Both the position numbers and the translations under genes were made by a program. Under the pieces are notes generated by a model that made no database searches, was not told where the DNA came from, and was given only the letters and a program-made list of their open reading frames with translations. Of a stretch of DNA of 64,000 bases, positions 13,929-23,513 are shown in pieces. Origin of the DNA: Methanomassiliicoccales archaeon UBA280 (lineage in GTDB: Archaea > Thermoplasmatota > Thermoplasmata > SG8-5); the NCBI GenBank assembly GCA_002499085.1, contig DAKD01000002.1, forward strand, positions 1 to 64,000, in the 5' to 3' direction. Each line of letters begins with the position of its first letter. Within the stretch, counting starts at the first letter, position 1.

Positions 13929-16900
13929 ATGAGATTGCTAACAGTGATTGTCACCCTGTCGCTGGTGATATCAGGCGCATTCGCTTTCATTAATTCCTTT
14001 CCTCTGGTTTCCGGGGAGGTCAGCATGTCCCCCGTTCCTGTCCAGATAAGGACCAACACCAATGTGAAGGAAGGGCTCAGCATGGCTGTCTCCGACTCGG
14101 GAAGGATTTATGTCTCCTGGTCCGAGCGCGTGATAGACAACACGGACGCCTACTTTTCCTATTCCTCGAACAACGGAACAACATTTGCCCCGGCAGCCAG
14201 GATTAACAACAACACACTGGGCATACAGAGAGTCGGTGGAATCGGTGTCTCCGGAGAAAATCTTTACTTCGCCTGGGAGGACGGTTCCGCGGACGGGGGG
14301 GACATCATGCTCAGTCGGTCCGCGGACGGCGGCATGACATTCGGCGAGACGCATGTCAGCGACACCGAGGCTGGCACGCAGTCGCATCCCACGATAGCCG
14401 CATCAGGCTCAAGGTTGGCAGTTGCCTGGGAGGAATTCAGGTCCGATAACACGATCAGGATATGGAGGGGCACGGACGGTGCGCTGATCAGGGAGATCTC
14501 CGGGCATACCGGGGCGGTGAGGGACGTTGAGTTCTCCCAGAACGGAACCTATCTGGCTTCCGGGTCCGAGGACAGCACGGTAAAGATATGGAGCGCCGCA
14601 ACAGGTTCGCTGTTCAGGAACATCACGTCGCATACTTCTTCAGTGACGGCGCTCAACTGGTCAGCGAACGGAAATATGCTGGCGACAGGCTCGGACGACC
14701 ATGACGTCGTTATCCACAGCACCACCACGCTGGCGCAGACGGCCAGGCTGAACAGCGTGAACGGCCTCCCAACGAGGAACTATGTCAACGCGCTGTGCTT
14801 CTCGCCGAACTCCCAATACCTTGCTGTCGCCTACAACGGAAGGTACGGGACAGGGGTGCCGTCCGGCACGCCCTCGCAGCATTTCAACATCACAGTCTGG
14901 AGCCTTGCGGGTTATTCCAACTGGACCAGAAGCGAGTTCACTCCCGACCCGGACAAGGGCCACACGATGTCTGTCACTGACATAGCCTTCTCCCACAACG
15001 GGACCTATCTTGCCACCTGCGGAAAGGATTCCACGCTCAAGATATGGAACCCGGTCACGGGCCAGAAGATACGAGATGTGTACATGACCCAGTGGATACA
15101 CTCGGTTGCCTGGTCGCCCGGCGACACGCATGTCGCCGCAGGCCTGGGCAACGGCTCGATAGCCATTGTCAACATTTCCAACACTGCCGACATCCGATGG
15201 ATGACTGGCATGCACACCGGGAGAGTCAATTCGATTGACTGGAGCAAATCCGGCGCAGAGATAATCTCGGGCGCCTCTGACCCCAAGGCAAAGATCTGGT
15301 ACAACGATGCCAGTCCCTACTCCGGCGTGGAAAGGAAGAACCTGACAGGACACTTGAACAGCGTGTATGCGGTCGATTGGTCCTCGAACGAGCTTTCTGT
15401 CGTCACCGCGGGAGGCATATCCTCCCAATATGGAATGGGCGAGAACCAGATATTCTGCGCCGTTTCAAATGACCGCGGTCTCACTTTCTCCGCGCCTGTC
15501 ATGGTCAGCGACAGCTGCTCGGGAAACAGGCTCAGGCCCAAGGCTGACATGAACTCCTCAGGAGCCATATCCCTGACATGGTACGATTCGAGGAAGGGCG
15601 ACCAGGACATTTACTTCACAAACTCGAGTTCGGGAGCGGCTTTCACAAGGAACGCAGCCGTGGCCTCCGACTTCGGCGAGGATGTGATACCTGATGTATT
15701 CCTTGATGATTCAGGGGTAACGCATATAGTCTGGCAGTACGGAACCGGCGCTGGGATAAGATATGCGAATTCTTCCGACGGCTTTGCCAGCCCGAAGATA
15801 ATGGCAACCGTCGCCCAGATGCCGCATGTCTCGGGATGCCCTGACGGCTCCTCGCTCTGGGTGACATGGCGCCAGCAGGACCAGACCACGAAGGTGAATT
15901 ACACGAGGGCGGCCGTATCTTACGACGGCGGGGCCGCGTTCCCGGACTCTGTCATTCTGAATCTCAGCAGGTCTTTCGTGGGAGAGCACGCCATTCATGT
16001 TGACAGGTTCAACCAGTCCTTTTTCACATGGGAGATAAACGAAACCCCGAACGAGAACCTGTACCACATCACAACCGTGCTGACTGATGTGTGGGGGCCG
16101 AGAGTGCTGTCCACTGTCCCGGCAAACGGCGACACCGATGTCTCCATATTCACAGCCTTCACCTTTAGATTCTCGGAGCCGATGGACCGTGATTCCGCGG
16201 AAGCCGCATTCTCATGGACAGACGGCACAACCACATGGCTCGTGGGCGACTGCCAGGGCAATCAGGCCGTATGGAACACCTACGGCGATAGGGCATCGTT
16301 CACACCCAGGACGCCGCTTCAGTACCAGAAGTCCGGGTATGTTGTCAGGATAAACACGTCGGCCGCGGACCTTGCTGGCAACGCGCTTCTTTCGAGCTTC
16401 TCGTTCTCTTTCTCGACAAGCGCCGACATTGACCCGCCGGCCATCGAGTACTATCCCAGCCAGGACACTGTCAGTTACGACCAGGAATACAATGTCATGG
16501 CTGTTGTCACCGATCAGTGGGGCACGGTAAGTTCGGTCGAGCTGAAGTACACCTCACTCAGTGGAGTGAACCATTCCGTAGAAATGGTTTTGACATACAC
16601 GGACACTTACCTTGCCGCAATACCTGCGCAGCTGGCCCTCGGCACCGTGTATTATTACATCGAGGCCGCAGACTCGTATTTCAACATTGCCCGGAACCCG
16701 GCGAACTACACGAACCGGTCCCAGTTGCACAGCGTGGATGTGGTGGACGGTGTGAAGCCGGAGATAATGCATGTGCAGGTCATGGAGGCAACCGTATTCA
16801 GAGACATCGATGTCTGGGCCGCTGTGACAGATGGCATAGAACTTAGGAACGTCTCACTCCATTACAGGGCTATCGGCTCGAACTCCTATGTCCGCGTGCC

Positions 16901-17528
16901 CATGCTCGCAAATGCAACAGGCAACACATTCACATCCGTAATCCCCGCCCAAAACAACACGGGCCAGATCCAGTACAACATCACTGCGACTGACGCGTCT
17001 GGAAATTTCAACTCCACAGGAACGCTCTCGATCCAGATTATCGACCTTACGGCGCCGCTCATCAATTCTGTTATCCCCGAATATCTGGACAACCAGACCA
17101 AAGTCCTTGTCAGGGCCAACGTGACCGATGATGTCGTCGTCGAAACTGTTTACCTGTATTTCAAGGCCGTGGGCGGCAATCAGTGGGTTAACCGCACAAT
17201 GACCAATGTCGGCGGCGACTATTACGAGTTCACGATACCGGCCCAGAGCAGGAGCGGCACAATATACTACTATGTGAACGCAACGGACAGGTACGGTAAC
17301 ACAGCATCGACGCTGTCGGAGCAGAACCAGTTCGAGATAGATGTGATAGGCGTCGGCTCGGATTACACGCTGTACTACATTCTCGGAGCCGTCCTTGCGG
17401 TCATGCTGTTGGTCCTTGCATACCTTGTCGTGAGAAAGTTCGGCGGCCCGGCTGAGAAAACCGAATCGGAACCGGACATCACCCAACCGGCGGAGAGCAG
17501 CCCGGAAAAGGCCGATGATGAATCATGA
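13929..17528 (+). CDS. Secreted membrane-anchored protein with nested beta-propellers and Ig-like domains
   Basis: 1199 residues from ATG 13929 (GGTGAG four bases before); GTG 13920 is an alternative. Residues 1-25 form a signal peptide. A sialidase/BNR-type propeller starts near 45 (blades W-D-x-DI-x-S-x-DGG-TF). It appears interrupted at about residue 173 by a WD40 propeller (repeated SGHTGAV...S/D-x-VKIW, to about 505), and then resumes with another SNDRGLTFSAPV blade. A Big_5-type Ig-like domain lies near 720-835, followed by three tandem beta domains with the motif PAQ...G.I.YYI.ATD. A single TM helix (YYILGAVLAVMLLVLAYLVV, about 1153-1172) precedes a short acidic tail. It is exposed outside the cell. 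It overlaps hel308 by ATGA. Confidence 0.82.
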   Translation: MRLLTVIVTLSLVISGAFAFINSFPLVSGEVSMSPVPVQIRTNTNVKEGLSMAVSDSGRIYVSWSERVIDNTDAYFSYSSNNGTTFAPAARINNNTLGIQRVGGIGVSGENLYFAWEDGSADGGDIMLSRSADGGMTFGETHVSDTEAGTQSHPTIAASGSRLAVAWEEFRSDNTIRIWRGTDGALIREISGHTGAVRDVEFSQNGTYLASGSEDSTVKIWSAATGSLFRNITSHTSSVTALNWSANGNMLATGSDDHDVVIHSTTTLAQTARLNSVNGLPTRNYVNALCFSPNSQYLAVAYNGRYGTGVPSGTPSQHFNITVWSLAGYSNWTRSEFTPDPDKGHTMSVTDIAFSHNGTYLATCGKDSTLKIWNPVTGQKIRDVYMTQWIHSVAWSPGDTHVAAGLGNGSIAIVNISNTADIRWMTGMHTGRVNSIDWSKSGAEIISGASDPKAKIWYNDASPYSGVERKNLTGHLNSVYAVDWSSNELSVVTAGGISSQYGMGENQIFCAVSNDRGLTFSAPVMVSDSCSGNRLRPKADMNSSGAISLTWYDSRKGDQDIYFTNSSSGAAFTRNAAVASDFGEDVIPDVFLDDSGVTHIVWQYGTGAGIRYANSSDGFASPKIMATVAQMPHVSGCPDGSSLWVTWRQQDQTTKVNYTRAAVSYDGGAAFPDSVILNLSRSFVGEHAIHVDRFNQSFFTWEINETPNENLYHITTVLTDVWGPRVLSTVPANGDTDVSIFTAFTFRFSEPMDRDSAEAAFSWTDGTTTWLVGDCQGNQAVWNTYGDRASFTPRTPLQYQKSGYVVRINTSAADLAGNALLSSFSFSFSTSADIDPPAIEYYPSQDTVSYDQEYNVMAVVTDQWGTVSSVELKYTSLSGVNHSVEMVLTYTDTYLAAIPAQLALGTVYYYIEAADSYFNIARNPANYTNRSQLHSVDVVDGVKPEIMHVQVMEATVFRDIDVWAAVTDGIELRNVSLHYRAIGSNSYVRVPMLANATGNTFTSVIPAQNNTGQIQYNITATDASGNFNSTGTLSIQIIDLTAPLINSVIPEYLDNQTKVLVRANVTDDVVVETVYLYFKAVGGNQWVNRTMTNVGGDYYEFTIPAQSRSGTIYYYVNATDRYGNTASTLSEQNQFEIDVIGVGSDYTLYYILGAVLAVMLLVLAYLVVRKFGGPAEKTESEPDITQPAESSPEKADDES

Positions 17529-19663
17529 GGGTAGATGAGCTGGACATAGACGGGCGTATCGCAACCTTGATCAAGAATATGGGAATAAGCGAACTGCACC
17601 CGCCGCAGGCTGACGCGCTGGAGCATGTTCTCCAGGGCAGGAGCACTGTTCTCGCGACGCCCACTGCAAGCGGCAAGTCGCTGGTGGCGTACATAGGCGT
17701 CCTGAAAAAAGTGCTGGAGGGGAAGAGGGCGCTTTACATAGTCCCGCTCAGGGCCCTTGCCTCGGAGAAATATGACGAGCTGAAGGCCTTCGAGAGCCTG
17801 GGCATAAAGGTGGGCAAGACAGTGGGGGATTTCGACGCCCCGGACCCCGACCTGGGAAAGCTCGACATAATCGTGGCCACATCCGAGAGGGCCGATTCCC
17901 TTCTGCGGCACAAATCCGACTGGATGTACGAGATAGGCGTCGCAGTCGCCGACGAGATACACCTCATCAACGACCCTTCCAGGGGACCGACCATGGAGAT
18001 AACCCTGGTCAGGCTGAGGGACCTTAACCCGGAAATACAGTTCATCGCGCTCTCGGCCACGATCCGCAACTCCATAGAGATCGCTGAATGGCTGCAGGCA
18101 AGACATGTGAGGAGCGACTGGAGGCCTGTGGCTCTTAAAGAGGGCGTCCTGTTCGGCGACACTGTTTATTTTACTGATTCGACCAAAAAGGAGATTGCAA
18201 AACAGCCTGACGAGCTGACTGCGCTCGCATGCGACACAGTCTCGGAAGGCGGTCAGATCCTTTTCTTCGTGAACACGAGGAAATCGAGCGAGAGCGTGGC
18301 CGAGAGGATATCCCACACGCTGAAGAAAAGCGTGCTCTCGGAGGAGGAAACAGAGCGTCTGAATGAGTTGGCCGGCCGCCTGGACATGAGCGAGGAGGAG
18401 TCCACGTCCACGGGTGCGAGACTTGCCAAATGCGTCAGGGGCGGGACTGCATTTCACAATGCGGGGCTCACTGACAGGCAGCGGAAGCTCATAGAACGGA
18501 GCTTCAGGGACAGGATGCTCAAGTGCATAGTGGCGACTCCGACCCTGGCTGCTGGCATCAACCTGCCTGCCAGGAGAGTCGTTGTCAGGGACACCACGAG
18601 GTTCGACGCGAATTACGGGAACGTCCCGATACCAGTCATGGAGATCAAGCAGATGTGCGGCCGCGCCGGAAGGCCCCAGTTCGACCCTTACGGGGAGGCT
18701 GTCCTCCTCGCCAAGAGCAGGGGGGCCAAAACCCGGCTGATGGAGGAGTACCTTCTGGGCGAGCCCGAGTCCATCACCTCAAAGCTAGGTGCGGAACCGG
18801 CGCTTCGAAGCCACATACTCGCGGCCATTGCCACGGGCTATGCTGGAGACAGGAAGGAATTGATGGCTTTCATAGACAAGAGCTTCTTCGCGCATCAAAC
18901 TGACGTTTGGACAATAGAGGGCATGATCGAGAATGTCCTGGCCTTCCTTGAGGAGAACGGACTCATCACTTCCGACGGAGCGGGATTCGGCGCAACGCTC
19001 TTCGGGAAGCGGACGTCGGACCTGTACATAGATCCGTTGTCTGCGGTCATGATGAAGCAGGCTGTGGACAGTTCCGAGTTCGTCGGGGCTGACGAGATGT
19101 CCCTGCTCCATGTGTGCTGCTCCACGCCCGACGTTTACCAGCTGTTCCTCAGGAAGAGCGACCTTGACTGGGTCCCGGCCCTGGCTGAGGAGCGCAAGGC
19201 CAAATCCCTGCTGAAAGTGCCGGATGAGTCGTCGGAGGAATACACGGATTACCTCTCCGCACTGAAAACAGCCAGCCTGCTGAAGCAGTGGATGGACGAG
19301 GTGCCCGAGAATGACATTGCCGAGTTCTTCGGGGTCGGCCCGGGAGACATAAGGAACAGGGTTGACAGCGCAGAGTGGATGCTTTACTCGCTGAGAGAGC
19401 TGGCCAGGCTGTTCGGTAGCCCACTGACAGGAATGCTCAACCCGCTGGTGATGAGAGTGAGATACGGAATAAGGGAGGAGCTTCTGCCGCTGGCCAGCAT
19501 GAGAAACATAGGCCGGAAGAGGGCCAGGACGCTGTTCGATGCCGGGTTCACAGGCCCTGGAAAGATACTCGAGGCAGACTTCAGGGAGCTGGACTCTCTG
19601 CCAGGCATAGGGCCGGTTATAGCAGCCAGCCTGAAGGACCAGGCAAGGAAGGATTCCGGCTGA
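17525..19663 (+). CDS. hel308: ATP-dependent DNA helicase Hel308
   Basis: 712 residues, the usual Hel308 length. This Ski2-type superfamily 2 helicase acts at stalled replication forks, unwinding 3'-tailed and branched DNA. Visible motifs are the Q motif LHPPQADAL, Walker A TPTASGKS (about 45-52), DEIH near 142, SATIRN near 179 and motif VI QMCGRAGRPQ near 376. A C-terminal domain with helix-hairpin-helix (NIGRKRARTLF...LPGIGPVIAASL) completes it. The ATG lies inside the end of the surface propeller gene (ATGA overlap), an unexpected partner, so coupling may only reflect compact packing. Confidence 0.94.
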   Translation: MRVDELDIDGRIATLIKNMGISELHPPQADALEHVLQGRSTVLATPTASGKSLVAYIGVLKKVLEGKRALYIVPLRALASEKYDELKAFESLGIKVGKTVGDFDAPDPDLGKLDIIVATSERADSLLRHKSDWMYEIGVAVADEIHLINDPSRGPTMEITLVRLRDLNPEIQFIALSATIRNSIEIAEWLQARHVRSDWRPVALKEGVLFGDTVYFTDSTKKEIAKQPDELTALACDTVSEGGQILFFVNTRKSSESVAERISHTLKKSVLSEEETERLNELAGRLDMSEEESTSTGARLAKCVRGGTAFHNAGLTDRQRKLIERSFRDRMLKCIVATPTLAAGINLPARRVVVRDTTRFDANYGNVPIPVMEIKQMCGRAGRPQFDPYGEAVLLAKSRGAKTRLMEEYLLGEPESITSKLGAEPALRSHILAAIATGYAGDRKELMAFIDKSFFAHQTDVWTIEGMIENVLAFLEENGLITSDGAGFGATLFGKRTSDLYIDPLSAVMMKQAVDSSEFVGADEMSLLHVCCSTPDVYQLFLRKSDLDWVPALAEERKAKSLLKVPDESSEEYTDYLSALKTASLLKQWMDEVPENDIAEFFGVGPGDIRNRVDSAEWMLYSLRELARLFGSPLTGMLNPLVMRVRYGIREELLPLASMRNIGRKRARTLFDAGFTGPGKILEADFRELDSLPGIGPVIAASLKDQARKDSG

Positions 19664-19694
19664 GGATCGCAGAATGAATGATTCGGAACGCGGT

Positions 19695-20012
19695 TCAGTC
19701 CTTGGACATTTTCTTCCTTCTTTCCTTCGCCGTGAAACCCGTGGACCTCTCGAGGAACTGGTTGTAGAGCCTGATTGTTTCCGAAGCTGTCTTGTCGTCC
19801 ACCTTTGTGTTCATCTTTGTCTCGACAAAGATGGATTTCTTTCCGCCCATCCAGACTGAGATAAGTTCCATTGCGCCGAAGCTTGATTTGAGTTTGTCCC
19901 CGTCCCTGCTCACGGTTCCGAAGAGATCTTTCATCAGTGTTTCCAGCTTGTCGCCCTCTATCTTCTCGAAATGGCCGCGCTTGATGTCGTATTCGTTCAT
20001 GGTATCGGGCAT
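19695..20012 (-). CDS. Small conserved archaeal protein of unknown function (DUF5611-like)
   Basis: 105 residues from ATG 20012, placed 22-25 nt downstream of a minus-strand TATA-like CTTAATTA (leaderless). The ORF also allows GTG 20024 and ATG 20000. The protein is charged, without TM segments, and has a mixed alpha/beta pattern with a central hydrophobic strand MELISVWMGGKKSIFVETKMN. It looks like the small Thermoplasmata family annotated as DUF5611, which I recall only loosely. No function can be proposed. It converges on hel308. Confidence 0.6.
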   Translation of the reverse strand: MPDTMNEYDIKRGHFEKIEGDKLETLMKDLFGTVSRDGDKLKSSFGAMELISVWMGGKKSIFVETKMNTKVDDKTASETIRLYNQFLERSTGFTAKERRKKMSKD

Positions 20013-20492
20013 GAAATCCCGCACCGTCTAATTAAGTTTCTGTCTGAACGAGTCTGTCAACTTATTGGTGAATAATTGGGTTCAGGGGCTAGGGTCTAGG
20101 GTCTAGGATCTAGGGGCTAGGGACTAGGGGCTAGGAGCGACACATGTGTCGCGACCAAGCCGAATCTCTGATTCGGCGCTGGGGGTGCTTCCAAATCGCA
20201 TTTGCTGGCTTGTCCAGACCAAGCCAGCCCCCCTAGACCCTAGACCCTTTATTCCATTATGATAACGCAGACCCTAGACCCTAGCAATAATCTCAATATC
20301 ACTAAATTATTGACAAACTAGTCTGAACTCAGTGTCATTATGCCGAATGCAACATTGAAAATTTCCCAAAATATTATTATGAAATTGTTAAAGCTACCAG
20401 CTTGAGCAGATATGCGCAGAAACGGGAGGCAGGGCATTGCCGACTTAAGCCAGGATAACAATTTATATATTAGTTGTGCCTTATCATAGCAT
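20013..20492. other. 480-bp intergenic region holding a repeat element
   Basis: No supported gene. It contains the heptamer-armed element at 20085-20284 described separately. On the right is an AT-rich stretch with TTTATATATTAG (20462-20473), the probable TATA box of the aminopeptidase gene starting at 20493. Confidence 0.6.
20085..20284. repeat. Heptamer-armed multi-hairpin element
   Basis: Seven direct 7-mers of the GGGNCTA type (GGGGCTA, GGGTCTA, GGATCTA, GGGACTA) run from 20085 to 20133. The core holds a perfect 16-nt palindrome GCGACACATGTGTCGC (20137-20152) and two hairpins, GCCGAATC-TCT-GATTCGGC (20159-20177) and CTGGCTTG-N7-CAAGCCAG (20205-20227). The right arm carries the complementary heptamers (CCCTAGA)n at 20229-20247 and again at 20269-20284. 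Thus the left arm is a tandem repeat and the right arm its inverted complement, as in the pair of elements at 1-265, but with a different heptamer. Confidence 0.75.
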
Positions 20493-21515
20493 ATGAAAGG
20501 CGCCAAACCTTCCGGGGGGATGGACGCGCAGTTCGACGAGATGGTCGAAGGCGCCAAGAACGCCCTGAGCACGGTTCTCTCAGTTCAAAAAGGTGATGAC
20601 CTTCTCATTGTTCTGGACGACAGCAAGCAGGACATCGGCATGGCCTTCGAGAAGGGGGCAAGGCACCTTGGCGCAAACACCATGATTTATTCCCTCTCGA
20701 AGCACGCGAGACCCATTATGGACATCCCGAAGGACCTTTCCGACATGTTCAAGGATTACGGAGTCATAATCAACACATTCCAGTCCGATTCCAGGGAGAC
20801 GCCTTTCAGAGTCAAGCTGCTTTACGAGGAGATACAGTACAAGGCCAGGGTCGGGCATGCTCCGGGAATAACCACCGGCATGATGAGGGAGGGCCCCATG
20901 AAGGTGGACTATTCCAAGATCGTGAAGCAGGCCGACCATCTGATGCAGGTTTTCCTCAATGTCGAGCGCGTTCATATCACCGCGCCATCCGGAACGGATC
21001 TCAAGATGGAACTGGGAAGAAGACTCTGGCAGACAGATGTGAAGATCAAAAAGGGAGATTTCGGAAACCTTCCCGCGGGCGAGGTCTGGTGCGCGCCTGT
21101 CGAGGACGGGACCAACGGCGTGGTAGTGGTTGACGGAAGCATCGGCGACCTGGGAAGCGTGCCCAGCCCCTTGACCCTGAAGGTCGAGGCAGGCAAGCTG
21201 GTTTCCGCCGAGTGCGCCGACATCGAATTCGCAAAGCAGGTCTGGGAACTGTCAAACATCGACAGGATGGCCAGCACCATCGGCGAACTCGGAATCGGCC
21301 TGAACCCGGGCGCGAAGATTTCCGGCATCATGCTCGAGGACGAGAAGGCCAGCGAAACGTCCCACATAGCATTCGGCAACAACCTGGACATGGACGGGGG
21401 CCGCAACGACTCCAAGACGCACCGCGATTATCTGTTTTACAAACCGACAATCGTTGCCACATATTCTGACGGCAAGACCCGCACGATAATGAAGAACGGC
21501 AAGATAGTGTCGTGA
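20493..21515 (+). CDS. M29-family (leucyl) aminopeptidase-like protein
   Basis: 340 residues. The second half fits thermophilic M29 metallo-aminopeptidases: NLPAGEVWCAPVEDGTNGVVVVDGSIG, then ELGIGLNPGAKISGIMLEDEKASETSHIAFGNN and SKTHRDYL. These supply the Glu, Glu, His and His-x-Asp metal ligands expected for the dinuclear site. It would release N-terminal residues from peptides in the cytoplasm. A TATA-like element (TTTATATATT, 20462-20471) sits 20-25 nt before the ATG, so the mRNA is probably leaderless. Confidence 0.82.
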   Translation: MKGAKPSGGMDAQFDEMVEGAKNALSTVLSVQKGDDLLIVLDDSKQDIGMAFEKGARHLGANTMIYSLSKHARPIMDIPKDLSDMFKDYGVIINTFQSDSRETPFRVKLLYEEIQYKARVGHAPGITTGMMREGPMKVDYSKIVKQADHLMQVFLNVERVHITAPSGTDLKMELGRRLWQTDVKIKKGDFGNLPAGEVWCAPVEDGTNGVVVVDGSIGDLGSVPSPLTLKVEAGKLVSAECADIEFAKQVWELSNIDRMASTIGELGIGLNPGAKISGIMLEDEKASETSHIAFGNNLDMDGGRNDSKTHRDYLFYKPTIVATYSDGKTRTIMKNGKIVS

Positions 21516-21518
21516 GTT

Positions 21519-22394
21519 CTATTTCAGATTCTGGCCGCATTTCCTGCAGAAGGCATCTGAGACCTCTGTCTCGATTCCGCATCCCGGGCAGGCGCGGGCT
21601 TTGCTGAGGTTCTGGCCGCATTTCCTGCAGAAGGTATCGTCCTCGGAGACTTCCGACTCGCAGCCCGGGCAGGCCCACACTTCAAGAACCTCGCCTTCGA
21701 CCGGGGGAATCTTTTCCTCGCCTATCAGAGCGAGCGTCCCCGAATCCAGCACCCTCTCGGCCTTGATGGCGCTGCTCAGCGCTTTCGTGTAGTCCTCGCT
21801 GTCAAATGACTTCACTGCCGATTTGTAATGGTCGAATGCCTCGCCGCTCCTGATGTCCTTTTTCTCAAGTATGTCCTTGATTGTGGAAATGGTGAATTTT
21901 GCCTGCAGATAGTTCACTGGGAGGGCGTCCAGGCTCTTCTCCTCCCTGGGCCGGGGTTCCGGCCTGGTGTAAACGTCCTGATCCATGGGCCGCCTTCCCG
22001 GGTCGGTACGGGCTTTCGGGGCGCGGTCCGTTCCGGACGATTCCCTCTTCAGCCTGAGGAGCACGAGCTTGGCTGCCTCTGCGCGTTCGATTGCCCCGGT
22101 ATAGTCCCTCCTCGCCAGGTAAGCCCTTGATTCGTCAAGCACAGAATCTGCCTCGCCGGTATCGATGCCCTTTGCCGCCAGAGTCTCCGATATGCTCTGA
22201 GTTGTGAGAATGACATTGTGCGCCCTGTCTGCCAGCGGCTCGGAGCGTTCCGTTTCCTTCCTGAACAGGCTCATCTCCTTCTTCCTCCTCTTCTTCCTCA
22301 TCATTATGTACATCAGTTCTATCGCGAGGACGATGGCCATAAGAATCAGAAGCAATAGGATTATCTGTTCTTTTGCGGTCATCGCTTGTACCAT
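21519..22394 (-). CDS. Membrane-anchored double zinc-ribbon protein
   Basis: 291 residues. One N-terminal TM helix (residues about 9-30) is followed by a Lys/Arg-rich stop-transfer segment, placing the rest in the cytoplasm. Two related helical segments in the middle (LAAKGIDTGEADSVLDESRAYLARRDYTGAIERAEAAK and LEKKDIRSGEAFDHYKSAVKSFDSEDYTKALSSAIKAE) look like duplicated TPR-like hairpins. The C-terminus has two near-identical zinc ribbons, CPGC...FCRKCGQNL repeated. Function is unknown; such architecture suits a membrane-tethered adaptor. A TATA-like TTTTATAATC lies about 22 nt upstream of ATG 22394, so the message is probably leaderless. It is divergent from the threonine dehydrogenase gene. 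Confidence 0.75.
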   Translation of the reverse strand: MVQAMTAKEQIILLLLILMAIVLAIELMYIMMRKKRRKKEMSLFRKETERSEPLADRAHNVILTTQSISETLAAKGIDTGEADSVLDESRAYLARRDYTGAIERAEAAKLVLLRLKRESSGTDRAPKARTDPGRRPMDQDVYTRPEPRPREEKSLDALPVNYLQAKFTISTIKDILEKKDIRSGEAFDHYKSAVKSFDSEDYTKALSSAIKAERVLDSGTLALIGEEKIPPVEGEVLEVWACPGCESEVSEDDTFCRKCGQNLSKARACPGCGIETEVSDAFCRKCGQNLK

Positions 22395-22538
22395 GTGTCA
22401 TAAGCGGATGTGATTATAAAATGCTTTCGCAGGCCATGCCAATGCGCAGTTTCGCCCGCGGTGATTCCGCAAGCTTTATCTCGATGCGTCATATGGCGGT
22501 TGCCAGACATGATTCAGGGATGTGAGCGCTTGGGCGAA

Positions 22539-23489
22539 ATGAAGCGAATACTGGTTGCAGGGGCTGTGGGCCAGATCGGGTCCGAACTTACAATGGAGCT
22601 CAGAAGGCTTCATGGGAACGAGAATGTGGTGGCAATGGGCAGGAAGACCAAGCCAGGCGACCTGCTGGGAAATTCCGGGCCTTTCGAGTTCGGGAATGTC
22701 ACGGACAGGGCCTCGCTGGACAGAATCGTCGCGAAATACGATATCGACACAATATACCACATGGCCGCGATACTTTCCGGCGCGGGCGAGAAGGACCCGC
22801 ATCTCGCGTGGGACGTCAATATAAACGGGTTGTACAATGTTCTGGAAGTCGCAAGGGAGAAGAGGCTGACCAGGGTAATGGTTCCCAGCTCGATCGCCGC
22901 TTTCGGCCCGGAAACCCCCAAGGAAAACACGCCCCAGGAAACGGTTCTGAAGCCCACCACCATGTATGGCGTGACAAAGGTGGCGGGCGAGCTGCTTTGC
23001 GACTATTACTTCAGGAAATTCGGCGTGGACGTCAGGGGGCTCAGATACCCGGGGATCATCAGCTCGGAAACCCTTCCCGGCGGGGGCACGACCGATTACG
23101 CAGTGGAGATTTTCTACGAGGCGATCAAGCACAAGAAGTACATGTGCTTCGTGAGGGAGGACACTGTCCTGCCTATGATGTACATGCCGGATTGCATCAA
23201 CGCCACCATAATGCTGATGAATGCGGACGTGAAGAGGCTGAAGCATCACTCGGACTTCAACCTGGGCGCGCTCAGCTTCTCCGCCGGAGAGCTGGCCGCG
23301 GAAATCAGGAAACATATACCCGAGTTCAAAGTGACCTACGAGCCGGACTTCCGTCAGGCAATAGCGGATTCGTGGCCCCGGACTATTGACGATTCGGCCG
23401 CAAGAAGGGAATGGGGCTGGAAGCCGGAATACGACCTCGCGAGGATGACAGGGGACATGATAGAGAAGCTCTCTGCCAAACTATTATAA
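22539..23489 (+). CDS. tdh: L-threonine 3-dehydrogenase, short-chain (epimerase-type)
   Basis: 316 residues. It is an NAD-dependent extended SDR resembling the Thermoplasma-type L-threonine dehydrogenase that converts threonine to 2-amino-3-ketobutyrate. The NAD motif VAGAVGQIGSEL is at residues 5-16. The catalytic set is SS (MVPSSIAAFGP) with Y-x3-K (MYGVTKVAGE), and family-diagnostic strings are RYPGIIS, GGGTTDYAVEIFYEA, LPMMYMPD and DFRQAIADSWP. The family N-terminus favours ATG 22539. ATG 22509 in the same frame is possible, because a TATA-like CTTTATCTC (22474-22482) lies about 31 nt ahead of it. Confidence 0.9.
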   Translation: MKRILVAGAVGQIGSELTMELRRLHGNENVVAMGRKTKPGDLLGNSGPFEFGNVTDRASLDRIVAKYDIDTIYHMAAILSGAGEKDPHLAWDVNINGLYNVLEVAREKRLTRVMVPSSIAAFGPETPKENTPQETVLKPTTMYGVTKVAGELLCDYYFRKFGVDVRGLRYPGIISSETLPGGGTTDYAVEIFYEAIKHKKYMCFVREDTVLPMMYMPDCINATIMLMNADVKRLKHHSDFNLGALSFSAGELAAEIRKHIPEFKVTYEPDFRQAIADSWPRTIDDSAARREWGWKPEYDLARMTGDMIEKLSAKLL

Positions 23490-23513
23490 ATCCTGAAATC
23501 CATTGACTTACCC

